DNA from: Rhizobium sp. LCM 4573
GTDB taxonomy: Bacteria; Pseudomonadota; Alphaproteobacteria; Rhizobiales; Rhizobiaceae
NCBI RefSeq assembly: GCF_001854865.1
Contig: NZ_MDDW01000006.1
Location: 137,919 to 162,493 of the forward strand
Direction: 5' to 3'
DNA: 24,575 nucleotides
The notes beneath the pieces are model-generated. The model was given only the letters and a program-made list of their open reading frames with translations. It did not search any database and was not told where the DNA came from. A program made the translations under genes and the position numbers. This document shows, piece by piece, positions 1 through 6,012 of the stretch (position 1 is its first letter; every line of letters starts with the position of its first letter).

Positions 1-148
1 GGTTGCCGGCGAAATGCCGGGCTGGGTCGAGAATGCGGTGGGTGCCGTGGAAGGCGTGTCCGGCGTCGAGGTGGAAATGACCTTCGATCCGCCGTGGACG
101 CCAGAACGGATGTCCGAGGAAGCGCAGGTAGCGCTTGGCTGGTATTGA
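1..148 (+). CDS. SufT-like DUF59 (MIP18-family) Fe-S assembly protein, C-terminal end only
   Basis: The 5' part lies outside the window; the visible frame begins at base 2 and encodes the last 48 residues, ending in TGA at 146-148. The tail contains the DPPWTPERMSEEA stretch followed by LGWY. From memory of the family, this is typical of the DUF59/MIP18 proteins encoded in alphaproteobacterial SUF operons, where they are thought to help Fe-S cluster maturation. The next gene, 76 bases downstream on the same strand, is sufA, which supports a shared suf operon. The segment before the DPPW motif (VSGVEVEM) looks like the final strand of the DUF59 fold. The catalytic or metal-interacting part of the protein cannot be assessed because it is not in the window. 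Confidence 0.8.
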   Translation, partial: VAGEMPGWVENAVGAVEGVSGVEVEMTFDPPWTPERMSEEAQVALGWY

Positions 149-224
149 TCCGTTAGGACACCGGCATTAAATTTGAATCGGAAACACCGGACCTTGAACC
201 CGGCTGTGGAAGGAGAATGGGCCC

Positions 225-614
225 ATGGGCTTTGCAGTGATGACGATGACCGATGCCGCCGCGGCGCGCGTGAAGCAGATCGTCCAGAATTCCGGACCGG
301 ATGCCAAGGGCGTTCGCGTCGGGATCAAGAAGGGCGGCTGCGCCGGCATGGAATATACCATCGATCTCGTCACCGAGCCCAGTGCCAAGGACGACTTGAT
401 CGAGCGCGAAGGCGCGAAGGTATGGGTCGAACCATCGGCGGTGCTTTATCTCCTCGGCACGCAGATGGATTTCGAAGTCACCAAGATGCGGTCGGGCTTC
501 ACCTTCGTCAATCCGAACCAGACCTCGGCCTGCGGCTGCGGCGAGTCCGTCGAACTCAAGCCCGCCGATCTCGCCGCGCTTGCAAAGCAGCGCGAAGCTG
601 AAGCGCGGGTCTGA
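225..614 (+). CDS. sufA: SufA/IscA-type iron-sulfur cluster carrier (HesB/IscA family)
   Basis: A 129-aa A-type carrier protein that accepts Fe-S clusters from the SUF scaffold and hands them to apo-proteins in the cytoplasm. The three conserved cysteines are present: Cys39 in GGCAGMEY, and Cys103 and Cys105 in the C-terminal CGCGES motif. Length is normal to slightly long for the family (about 105-130 aa). The ATG at 225 is chosen because AAGGAG at 210-215 sits 9 bases upstream; the ATG at 217 is in another frame. It follows the DUF59 gene closely and is probably the last gene of the suf operon, since a large palindrome and then an opposite-strand gene come next. The call of SufA over IscA or ErpA rests on operon context as well as sequence. 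Confidence 0.9.
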   Translation: MGFAVMTMTDAAAARVKQIVQNSGPDAKGVRVGIKKGGCAGMEYTIDLVTEPSAKDDLIEREGAKVWVEPSAVLYLLGTQMDFEVTKMRSGFTFVNPNQTSACGCGESVELKPADLAALAKQREAEARV

Positions 615-626
615 CATCGACTACGG

Positions 627-714
627 TCGTCATCCTCGGGCTTGTCCCGAGGATATAAGCCATTTCAATATATTAGGCCGCCGCAGATTCTCGGGACAAG
701 CCCGAGAATGACGA
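627..714. repeat. RIME-like intergenic palindrome
   Basis: Two 28-base arms (627-654 and 687-714) are inverted copies of one another, differing at only two positions and separated by 32 bases. Each arm also contains its own hairpin: CTCGGG and CCCGAG around a short centre. Palindromic elements built from a similar CTCGGGCTTG..CCCGAG core are, from memory, scattered through rhizobial genomes (Rhizobium-specific intergenic mosaic elements). It lies between the convergent ends of sufA and the efflux permease and could also act as a bidirectional transcription barrier. No second copy was seen in this window. Confidence 0.7.
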
Positions 715-745
715 AAAACACCCGCCGCACACGCGTGGCGCCGCT

Positions 746-1948
746 CTATTCATGTCGCAACGCCTCGATGGGATTGAGCTGCGCGGCACGGCGAGCGGGA
801 AAATAGCCGAAGATCATGCCGATCGCCGCGGAAAAGGCGAAGGCAAGCACGATGATCGTGGGGCTCGCCACGAAGGGCACGCCGAGGAAGCTGACGACAC
901 CATAGGCGAGCGCCAGCCCGGCGATGATTCCAGTTACGCCGCCGAAGATAGACAGCATCACCGCTTCCACGAGGAACTGGGTCAGCACTTGGCCTTCCAG
1001 TGCTCCGATCGCAAGCCGGATGCCGATCTCGCGGGTCCGCTCGGTCACCGAAACCAGCATGATGTTCATGATGCCGATGCCGCCCACGAGCAGGCTGACG
1101 GCAGCGACCGCGCCGAGAAGGCCGGTGAGCAGGACCGTAGTGCCCGTCATCGCCGCGGCCATCTGGGTCATGTCGTTGACCGAGAAATCATCCTCGCGGC
1201 CGATGGCGATGCGCCGCCGTTCCCGCAGCAGGCTTTCGACGTCCGACTGGACCTTGGCGGTGGAGACGCCGTCCTGCGCGGAGAGGATGATGCTGGAGAT
1301 GGTCGTCGTGCCGCCGATCCGCCGCTGGTGCAGCTTGAGCGGCATGATGATCGTGTCGTCCTGGTCATCTCCCATGCCGGACTGGCCCTTGACGGCGAGC
1401 ACACCGATGACCGGACATGCGATGTTGCTGACGCGGATGTTCTGGCCGACGGGATTGGCGGCGCCGAAAAGCTCCCGCCGCACCGTTTCCCCGATGAGGC
1501 AGGCCGCCTGGCCGCGCTCCTCTGCGGCGAGGAAATTGCGGCCGAGCCCGATCTCCCAATCCTGGGCAATCAGATAGTCGTTGTTGGTGCCGATCACGCT
1601 GGTGGAATGATTGCGCCCGCCGGCGATCGCCGTTGCCGTTCCGCGATTGATGGGCGCGACGGCCCGCAATCCGCTCACCTGGTTCCGGATCGCCAGGATG
1701 TCCTTGTCGGTGAAACGCTTGGCTTCCGTACTCGCGCGTCCTGGTCCCCATTGACCTGGCCGAACGAAGAGCGTGTTCGTCCCGAGGCGGGAAAGCTCCT
1801 GCTGCACCTTGGCGGTCGTGCCGTTGCCGACCGTCACCATGGCGATGACCGCCGCAACGCCGATGACGACGCCGAGCACCGTCAGGAAGGAGCGCAGCAT
1901 ATTGCGGCTGATCGAGCGCCAGGCAAGCTTGGCCGTCTCAAAGAACAT
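746..1948 (-). CDS. MacB-type ABC transporter permease (FtsX-like)
   Basis: A 400-aa inner-membrane permease of the MacB/FtsX class. The visible plan is an N-terminal membrane span (about residues 19-40), a large periplasmic domain (about 45-270), then three C-terminal spans, with the family-typical segment GGIGIMNIMLVSVTERTREIG just after the second span. Such proteins do not pass substrate through their own membrane domain; they transmit ATP-driven movement to the periplasm (mechanotransmission). The ATG at 1948 is preferred because AGGAGG lies 7 bases upstream; a reading frame extending further upstream only overlaps the ATPase gene. The start overlaps the end of the ATPase gene by 11 bases, indicating translational coupling. 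Unlike E. coli MacB, the ATPase is a separate polypeptide. The substrate is unknown. Confidence 0.88.
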   Translation of the reverse strand: MFFETAKLAWRSISRNMLRSFLTVLGVVIGVAAVIAMVTVGNGTTAKVQQELSRLGTNTLFVRPGQWGPGRASTEAKRFTDKDILAIRNQVSGLRAVAPINRGTATAIAGGRNHSTSVIGTNNDYLIAQDWEIGLGRNFLAAEERGQAACLIGETVRRELFGAANPVGQNIRVSNIACPVIGVLAVKGQSGMGDDQDDTIIMPLKLHQRRIGGTTTISSIILSAQDGVSTAKVQSDVESLLRERRRIAIGREDDFSVNDMTQMAAAMTGTTVLLTGLLGAVAAVSLLVGGIGIMNIMLVSVTERTREIGIRLAIGALEGQVLTQFLVEAVMLSIFGGVTGIIAGLALAYGVVSFLGVPFVASPTIIVLAFAFSAAIGMIFGYFPARRAAQLNPIEALRHE

Positions 1949-2654
1949 GATCGGCCTCCTGCGCCTGCAACTGGTCGGAAGAGAGATGTCCGTCGACGAA
2001 GCGCAGCAGCCGCTTGCCATAGGCGGCGATGTCCTCCTCATGGGTGACCATGATGACGGTGATGCCGCGCTCCCGATTCAGTTTCGTGATGAGCTCCATG
2101 ATCTCGATGCTGGTTTTCGTATCGAGATTGCCTGTGGGTTCGTCGGCCAGCAGGACAGCCGGATCGGTGACGATGGCGCGGGCGATCGCCACGCGCTGCT
2201 GCTGGCCGCCGGAGAGCTCCTGTGTCGTGTGTCCCTCGCGGCCTCTCAATCCCACCTGGGCAAGTGCGACAAGCGCCCGCTCGCGGCGTTCGCGCGCATC
2301 CATGCCGCGATAGACGAGTGGCAGTTCGACGTTTTCGACGGCCGAGGTGCGGGCGAGCAGGTTGAAGCCCTGGAAGACGAAGCCCAGCATGTGCCGGCGA
2401 AGCAATGTCAGTTGAGAGCGGTCGAAACTGCCTGTCGGGATGCCTTGGAAGAGATATTCTCCGGAGGAGGGGACATCGAGCCCGCCGATGATGTTCATCG
2501 CCGTCGATTTTCCCGAACCCGACGGCCCCATGATAGCGACGAACTCCCCGCGGGCGATCGACAGGTCGATCCGGTCGAGAGCGCGGATGGTCGCCTCGCC
2601 ATGGCCGTAGAATTTCGAGACCTGCCTGAATTCGATGAGGGGAGCTTCGGTCAT
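1938..2654 (-). CDS. MacB/LolD-type ABC transporter ATP-binding protein
   Basis: A 238-aa ATPase with all expected motifs: Walker A GPSGSGKS at 43-50, signature LSGGQ at 147-151, Walker B LLADEPTGNLD at 168-178 with catalytic Glu172, and the H-loop histidine at 205. The NLD ending of Walker B and overall sequence fit the LolD/MacB/FtsE group that works with FtsX-type permeases. It starts 8 bases after the stop of the adaptor gene, with GAGGAAGG just upstream of the ATG, and overlaps the permease gene by 11 bases, so the three genes form one operon. It should energise the adjacent permease from the cytoplasmic side. Substrate unknown. Confidence 0.9.
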   Translation of the reverse strand: MTEAPLIEFRQVSKFYGHGEATIRALDRIDLSIARGEFVAIMGPSGSGKSTAMNIIGGLDVPSSGEYLFQGIPTGSFDRSQLTLLRRHMLGFVFQGFNLLARTSAVENVELPLVYRGMDARERRERALVALAQVGLRGREGHTTQELSGGQQQRVAIARAIVTDPAVLLADEPTGNLDTKTSIEIMELITKLNRERGITVIMVTHEEDIAAYGKRLLRFVDGHLSSDQLQAQEADHVL

Positions 2655-2662
2655 CGCCTTCC

Positions 2663-3958
2663 TCAGCCCGCGCGGATGGCCGCATCGGTTATCAGGAGAT
2701 CGCCTTCCTTCAATTCGCCCGAGCGCAGAACCGTGAACTGCCCGTCCGTCGCGCCGGCCTCGACCGCCACACGTTGAGGAGCGCCGTTGCGCAGCACCCA
2801 GACGGCGCGGCCGTTGCCGGCTGCCCCTTCCGCATTGGCTCCCCGGTTGCCGCGGCGCGGCGGCGCAAACAGCCGGGTCAGGAAATTGCCGCGACCGCGG
2901 GCGTTCGTCGCGGGCGGGGAAAAACGCAACGCCGCATTCGGAATGAGCAAGGCGTCTGAAACCTCCTCGACCACGATGTCAGCCGTCGCGGTCATTCCCG
3001 GCCGCAGCAGGAGGTCGGCATTGTCGACGGTGAGGATCGCCTTGTAGGTGACCACGTTGGAAACGGTTTCCGAGGCGAAGCGCACAGCCTCTATGGAAGC
3101 CGGGAAATTGCGTTCGGGATAGGCGTCGACCGAAAACGTCGCCTTCTGGCCCTCGCGCACCTGACCGACATCGGCCTCGTCGACCGCGACTTGCAGTTCC
3201 ATCTGGCGCAGATCGCCTGCGATGGTGAAAAGCACCGGCGCGTTGAGCGAGGAGGCGACCGTCTGGCCGGGCTCGACATCGCGGGTCAGCACGATGCCGT
3301 CGATCGGCGATATGATCTTGAGCTTGGAGAGGTTCACTTCCGCGAGGCGAAGGTTCGCTTCGGCCGAGAGAACCGATGCCTCGTTGACCGCCTTCGTAGC
3401 GAGCGCCGCATCATGGGCGAAGCGCGCGGCATCCAATTCCTGCTGAGTGGAAACCCGGTTGCTGACGAGACCTGAAAGGCGATCGAGCGTGGTCTTCGCA
3501 GATGCGGCCTCGGCTTCGGCCTTCAGCACGTTCGCCTTTGCGGAGGCGAGTTGGGCTCGCGCGCTCTGGACGTCGGCCTCCTGCTTGTTGGTGTCCAGCT
3601 CGGCCAGCACGTCGCCCGCCTTCACACCGCTGTTATAGCTGACGTTGACTTTCCGCACGGTGCCGGAAAGCTCGCTGGAAATATCGATCTGGTCCGTCGG
3701 CTGCACCGATCCGGTAGCCGTTACGATGACGGAGAGATCACCGCGGTTCACCGGCTGGGTGGTGTAGTCATAGCGCGGCCCGTTGCCGCCAAAAAAGAAA
3801 TAGGCCGCAGCGCCGCCACCGGCGGCGAGCGCCAGAACAAGAAGCCAGAGACCGAGGCGCGAACGCGAGCGGCGGTTGCCCGAAGCCGCAAGAACGGCGG
3901 CGAGGTCCGCGCTCTTGTCCGCCTTGCTGGCCGCATCGATATTCTTCTGCACGTTCAC
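2663..3958 (-). CDS. HlyD/MacA-type periplasmic adaptor (membrane fusion protein)
   Basis: About 431 aa when started at the GTG at 3958. There is a short cytoplasmic N-terminus, a membrane anchor near residues 36-57, then the usual adaptor order: barrel-sandwich half, an Ala/Glu-rich coiled-coil hairpin (about 127-220), the second lipoyl half (SPIDGIVLTRDVEPGQTV), a beta-barrel, and a membrane-proximal domain interrupted by an Arg/Gly/Asn-rich low-complexity insert. It would bridge the inner-membrane ABC pair to an outer-membrane TolC-like channel; no such channel gene is in the window. The frame stays open upstream to an ATG at 4144, but GAGGG lies 8 bases before the GTG at 3958 and the upstream residues do not look like an adaptor, so the short form is preferred. 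A second GTG at 3952 is an alternative. Confidence 0.85.
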   Translation of the reverse strand: MNVQKNIDAASKADKSADLAAVLAASGNRRSRSRLGLWLLVLALAAGGGAAAYFFFGGNGPRYDYTTQPVNRGDLSVIVTATGSVQPTDQIDISSELSGTVRKVNVSYNSGVKAGDVLAELDTNKQEADVQSARAQLASAKANVLKAEAEAASAKTTLDRLSGLVSNRVSTQQELDAARFAHDAALATKAVNEASVLSAEANLRLAEVNLSKLKIISPIDGIVLTRDVEPGQTVASSLNAPVLFTIAGDLRQMELQVAVDEADVGQVREGQKATFSVDAYPERNFPASIEAVRFASETVSNVVTYKAILTVDNADLLLRPGMTATADIVVEEVSDALLIPNAALRFSPPATNARGRGNFLTRLFAPPRRGNRGANAEGAAGNGRAVWVLRNGAPQRVAVEAGATDGQFTVLRSGELKEGDLLITDAAIRAG

Positions 3959-3985
3959 GTCTATGACCCTCGTTGAGACCCGATC

Positions 3986-4014
3986 TAGATAAGTGCAGGC
4001 ACACCGAAGCCAAG
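3986..4014 (-). promoter_or_regulatory. Candidate housekeeping promoter of the efflux operon
   Basis: On the minus strand, CTTGGC at 4014-4009 and TATCTA at 3991-3986 are separated by 17 bases, close to the rhizobial vegetative pattern CTTGAC-N17-CTATAT. The predicted transcript would start near 3978 and carry a leader of about 20 bases containing the GAGGG ribosome site before the GTG at 3958. The -10 match is only moderate. Confidence 0.35.
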
Positions 4015-4225
4015 GGAAAAGCGTGTGATTCGATCTTCTACCGGCGGCTGCATCCGGTTTCCAATGCCATGGGAAACGGCGCAAACCTAGTGAATAATCG
4101 GTAATGCGGCGGTGCGGCAGAACGGTCCGCGCCATTGTTTCCACCGCGAGCGAGAGTGTTGATGAGCCGGCCGAAACTACGTCATCTTCCGTATATTCAT
4201 CCCTCTATTTGCTGATTGAGCACCA

Positions 4226-4254
4226 CTTGAGACTGTAATCTACTGACTTAGACT
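4226..4254 (+). promoter_or_regulatory. Candidate promoter of the PAS-domain gene
   Basis: CTTGAG at 4226-4231 and TAGACT at 4249-4254 are 17 bases apart, resembling the rhizobial vegetative pattern CTTGAC-N17-CTATAT. A start near 4261 would give a leader of about 26 bases before the ATG at 4287. The -10 is weak, so this is a tentative call. Confidence 0.3.
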
Positions 4255-4286
4255 TCCGCCCGTTGTTGCCCGAGTCGGAGAAGAGG

Positions 4287-4814
4287 ATGGCATCTGAAGC
4301 CGGAAACGACCAGAACGGTCCCGTGAGCGGGCATGCCTACGAAGAGCCCGGTATCTTTACCTGGGATCTGTCCATCGATGCGGTCTATTGCGATAGCGCG
4401 GTCGCCCGCTACTTCGACCTGGACGAGCGGGACGCAGCGCATGGCCTGCCGCTCGGCATGTTCATGGATCGAATGCACGAGGATGATCGCAAGAGGGTGG
4501 CGCATGCGATTCGCGAGGCGGTGATAACCGGCGAACCTTATCGCGAGGAATTTCGCACGGTCCATCGCGACGGTTCGGTGATGAATGTCCTGGCCTTCGG
4601 GCGCTGCTTTCGCAATCAGATGGGGGAGCCTGCTCATTATGCCGGTGTATTGTGCCCCTTGCCGGTAATGACGGCGGTTCCGCAGGAACTGACATGGCGT
4701 TGCATGGCTGCCTACGAACTCGCCGTACATGAAGGAAACGAAGAAGTCGCCGCTAAGCTCCTCGAGGCGTTGCGGGTGCTCGGCGCTCCGGAACTTAGCC
4801 TTGTTCAGGTCTAA
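4287..4814 (+). CDS. Stand-alone PAS-domain protein
   Basis: A 175-aa protein that is almost entirely one PAS domain of the PAS_3 type (about residues 19-127). Visible family features are the WDL opening, the central HEDDRKRV segment, the GEPYREEFR strand and the HRDGSV..GR core, ending in the GVL strand. A C-terminal helix (about 135-165) follows, rich in Ala, Glu and Leu. There is no kinase, cyclase, GGDEF or DNA-binding domain, so it would act as a soluble sensor or adaptor through a partner. ATG 4287 is chosen because GGAG at 4277-4280 is 6 bases upstream; a TTG at 4263 is possible but less likely. It diverges from the efflux operon and converges on a small membrane-protein gene 14 bases away. 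Ligand and partner are unknown. Confidence 0.8.
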   Translation: MASEAGNDQNGPVSGHAYEEPGIFTWDLSIDAVYCDSAVARYFDLDERDAAHGLPLGMFMDRMHEDDRKRVAHAIREAVITGEPYREEFRTVHRDGSVMNVLAFGRCFRNQMGEPAHYAGVLCPLPVMTAVPQELTWRCMAAYELAVHEGNEEVAAKLLEALRVLGAPELSLVQV

Positions 4815-4828
4815 TCCCCGCTCGATCT

Positions 4829-5011
4829 TCATCGATTGCGCGGTGGGACGCCGAATCGTTCCGGCAGGAACGCCGTTTCGACAGAGGAGCCGGCAAGCCG
4901 ATCCGTCTTCTCGGTCGTGACCGGTCCCGGAGGCCGCAACAAGGCAAGCGCAATGACGACACCTGCCGCAAAAGCGATAGCCAGGGTGAGAAATCCGTTC
5001 TTCGTGCTCAT
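4829..5011 (-). CDS. Small single-span membrane protein (60 aa), unknown function
   Basis: A 60-aa product with an N-terminal hydrophobic span (about residues 7-25, Ala/Leu/Ile/Val-rich) followed by a polar, Pro-containing tail of about 35 residues. The span could be an anchor or an uncleaved signal. AAGGGAG lies 8 bases upstream of the ATG at 5011, which is good support for translation. It is the most distal of three same-strand small genes (51, 31 and 60 aa). The 78-base gap to the 31-aa gene leaves open whether it is in the same transcript. No family was recognised. Confidence 0.6.
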   Translation of the reverse strand: MSTKNGFLTLAIAFAAGVVIALALLRPPGPVTTEKTDRLAGSSVETAFLPERFGVPPRNR

Positions 5012-5089
5012 GACGAATACTCCCTTGCGGTCGAAAAACGCGGCGGGGTGCTTCGGGGTTTCTGTTCGAGGGGGTGCTTGGCGGTTCTG

Positions 5090-5185
5090 CTATTTTCTTG
5101 AGCGCAGGGTCCAGTAGCCGATAGCCCCGCAAAGCAATACAATAATCCCCGCCATCGCTATGAGCGGAATGTTTCCTTCAAACAT
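5090..5185 (-). CDS. Very small membrane protein (31 aa), unknown function
   Basis: A 31-aa frame from ATG at 5185 to TAG at 5090-5092. Its composition is typical of a membrane miniprotein: a short Phe/Glu/Asn start, an unbroken hydrophobic segment at about residues 7-27 (Ile, Ala, Val, Leu, Gly), and a basic end RSRK that would be cytoplasmic. It starts 13 bases after the stop of the 51-aa gene on the same strand, so the two are probably co-transcribed. Ribosome-site support is weak (AAGG about 11 bases upstream, then AGAGAA). It falls below usual gene-calling length limits. No family was recognised; the case rests on composition, position and a clean frame. Confidence 0.5.
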   Translation of the reverse strand: MFEGNIPLIAMAGIIVLLCGAIGYWTLRSRK

Positions 5186-5198
5186 TTCTCTAACCTTG

Positions 5199-5354
5199 TC
5201 AGCCCGATACGGCATTGGGGTCGGCCGGCGTCAGGACGAAAAACCAGACTGCGGCGATCGCCAGTGCGATCACGAAAATGATCGCGACGAACTTCATCAT
5301 GTTGAAGCCGGCCGTTCGATCGGTGTCTTTCAATCGCTTTTCTCGCTCGTCCAT
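5199..5354 (-). CDS. Small single-span membrane protein (51 aa), likely stress-regulated
   Basis: A 51-aa product with a charged N-terminus (MDEREKRLKDTDRT), one hydrophobic span at about residues 21-41 and a short tail LTPADPNAVSG. The charge pattern suggests a cytoplasmic N-terminus. No Shine-Dalgarno sequence precedes the ATG at 5354. Instead an EcfG/RpoE2-type promoter ends only 8 bases before the ATG, so the mRNA would be leaderless or nearly so, which explains the missing ribosome site. The 31-aa gene follows 13 bases downstream. It diverges from the 83-aa gene, which has a matching promoter. The function is unknown; control by the general stress response is inferred from the promoter only. 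Confidence 0.65.
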   Translation of the reverse strand: MDEREKRLKDTDRTAGFNMMKFVAIIFVIALAIAAVWFFVLTPADPNAVSG

Positions 5355-5362
5355 GACTGAAG

Positions 5363-5387
5363 AACCGCGCCGGCGCTTCGAGGTTCC
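5363..5387 (-). promoter_or_regulatory. EcfG/RpoE2-type general stress promoter (minus-strand copy)
   Basis: On the minus strand GGAAC (5387-5383) is followed by exactly 18 bases and then TT (5364-5363), with the -10 reading CGGTT. This matches the GGAAC-N18/19-TT pattern known for the alphaproteobacterial general stress sigma factor. It points at the 51-aa gene starting at 5354. Confidence 0.7.
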
Positions 5388-5390
5388 CTC

Positions 5391-5415
5391 GGAACATGCG
5401 ATCCCTTGAACGGTT
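5391..5415 (+). promoter_or_regulatory. EcfG/RpoE2-type general stress promoter (plus-strand copy)
   Basis: GGAAC at 5391-5395 is followed by exactly 18 bases and TT at 5414-5415, with the -10 reading CGGTT. Its -35 element is 3 bases from the oppositely oriented -35 of the minus-strand promoter, forming the dyad GTTCC-CTC-GGAAC at 5383-5395. It points at the 83-aa gene, whose AGGAGG ribosome site begins 10 bases further on. Confidence 0.7.
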
Positions 5416-5435
5416 CGCCCAGGTAGGAGGTGAAC

Positions 5436-5687
5436 ATGAGTCACGATCCGGATCGGACCAGATATGATAGCGACGAGAGACCGGAGCTCCGCCGTCGCTC
5501 CCGGTGGGGCGCCTGGATCGCCGTCATTCTGACTGCGCTGGTGGGGCTGGTGATATGGGCACAGGTCGGTGAGGAAGGACGTGATTCGACCCGTCAATCG
5601 ACCACGACATCCCCTCCGGACGCGAACGAGCCGGCTCCCGCCGGATCATCGACGCCTCCCATCAATCCGTCGACGCCGGGCGGATGA
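5436..5687 (+). CDS. Small membrane protein with proline-rich tail (83 aa), likely stress-regulated
   Basis: An 83-aa product with a charged, Arg/Asp/Glu-rich N-terminus (1-23), one hydrophobic span flanked by Trp (about 24-44), and a Ser/Thr/Pro-rich tail (about 50-83) that would be periplasmic. A strong AGGAGG at 5425-5430 is 5 bases from the ATG at 5436; an in-frame GTG at 5430 overlaps the ribosome site and is not preferred. An EcfG/RpoE2-type promoter lies at 5391-5415, giving a leader of roughly 14 bases. The tail is typical of wall- or envelope-exposed linkers, but no domain is recognised. It ends 47 bases before the tRNA-Lys gene, which is on the other strand. Confidence 0.72.
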   Translation: MSHDPDRTRYDSDERPELRRRSRWGAWIAVILTALVGLVIWAQVGEEGRDSTRQSTTTSPPDANEPAPAGSSTPPINPSTPGG

Positions 5688-5734
5688 GGAGGCCACAACT
5701 GCGTCGTCATTTAGGCGGGGAATTGGTCGAAAAA

Positions 5735-5810
5735 TGGTGAGAGCGCAGGGATTCGAACCCTGGACCTACTGATTAAAAGTCAGTTGCTCTACCAACTGAG
5801 CTACGCTCTC
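5735..5810 (-). tRNA. tRNA-Lys (anticodon TTT)
   Basis: Reading the minus strand from 5810, a 76-base cloverleaf is seen with a 7-bp acceptor stem GAGAGCG/CGCTCTC, discriminator A and an encoded CCA. The D-arm contains AGCTCAGTTGGTAGAGC, the anticodon arm is ACTGA-CTTTTAA-TCAGT with anticodon TTT, and the T-loop contains GGTTCGAATCC. A T-rich run (ATTTTTC) directly follows the CCA end and may help termination. Confidence 0.97.
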
Positions 5811-5849
5811 ACGCCGGGTGCGCTATGGTGCGTCCCCGAAAGTGCGCGG

Positions 5850-5878
5850 AACATATGCAGACGACCCTTTGCGGTCAA
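5850..5878 (-). promoter_or_regulatory. Promoter of tRNA-Lys
   Basis: On the minus strand TTGACC (5878-5873) and TATGTT (5855-5850) are 17 bases apart, a good vegetative promoter. It lies about 40 bases upstream of the tRNA 5' end, the expected room for a 5' leader removed by RNase P. Confidence 0.6.
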
Positions 5879-6012
5879 CCCGGAAAAACAGCAAAAATGC
5901 GGCTTGTTGCCGCTTTTGCCCGCTCGCGCGAAAAGGTGATTGGCATTCGCGGCTTGCGTTGTTTAGGAGGGCGGGCATCAGAACCTTCAAGGTTCGCCGT
6001 TCGGAGCAAGAC

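Larger units (their letters stand above)
3959..4286. other. 328-base divergent intergenic region between the efflux operon and the PAS gene
   Basis: No convincing gene is seen here. The adaptor frame stays open to 4144 on the minus strand, but its translation there (Arg/Trp/His-rich, no family resemblance) looks like non-coding sequence. The left edge holds the candidate efflux promoter and the right edge a candidate promoter for the PAS gene. The middle (about 4020-4210) is more AT-rich than its neighbours and holds no obvious long dyad or operator. Confidence 0.6.

Noticed and set aside
752..2047. A 431-codon open frame on the plus strand, opposite the MacB-type permease
   Set aside because: It is a shadow of the permease gene; composition is Asp/Arg/His-rich low complexity and there is no ribosome site.
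3959..4144. An extended N-terminus for the efflux adaptor starting at ATG 4144
   Set aside because: The extra 62 residues look non-coding and would remove the usual short cytoplasmic N-terminus; the GTG at 3958 has a well-placed GAGGG.
5848..5875. GGAAC upstream of ccdA as a possible stress promoter
   Set aside because: No TT follows at the correct spacing, and these bases overlap the -10 of the tRNA-Lys promoter on the other strand.
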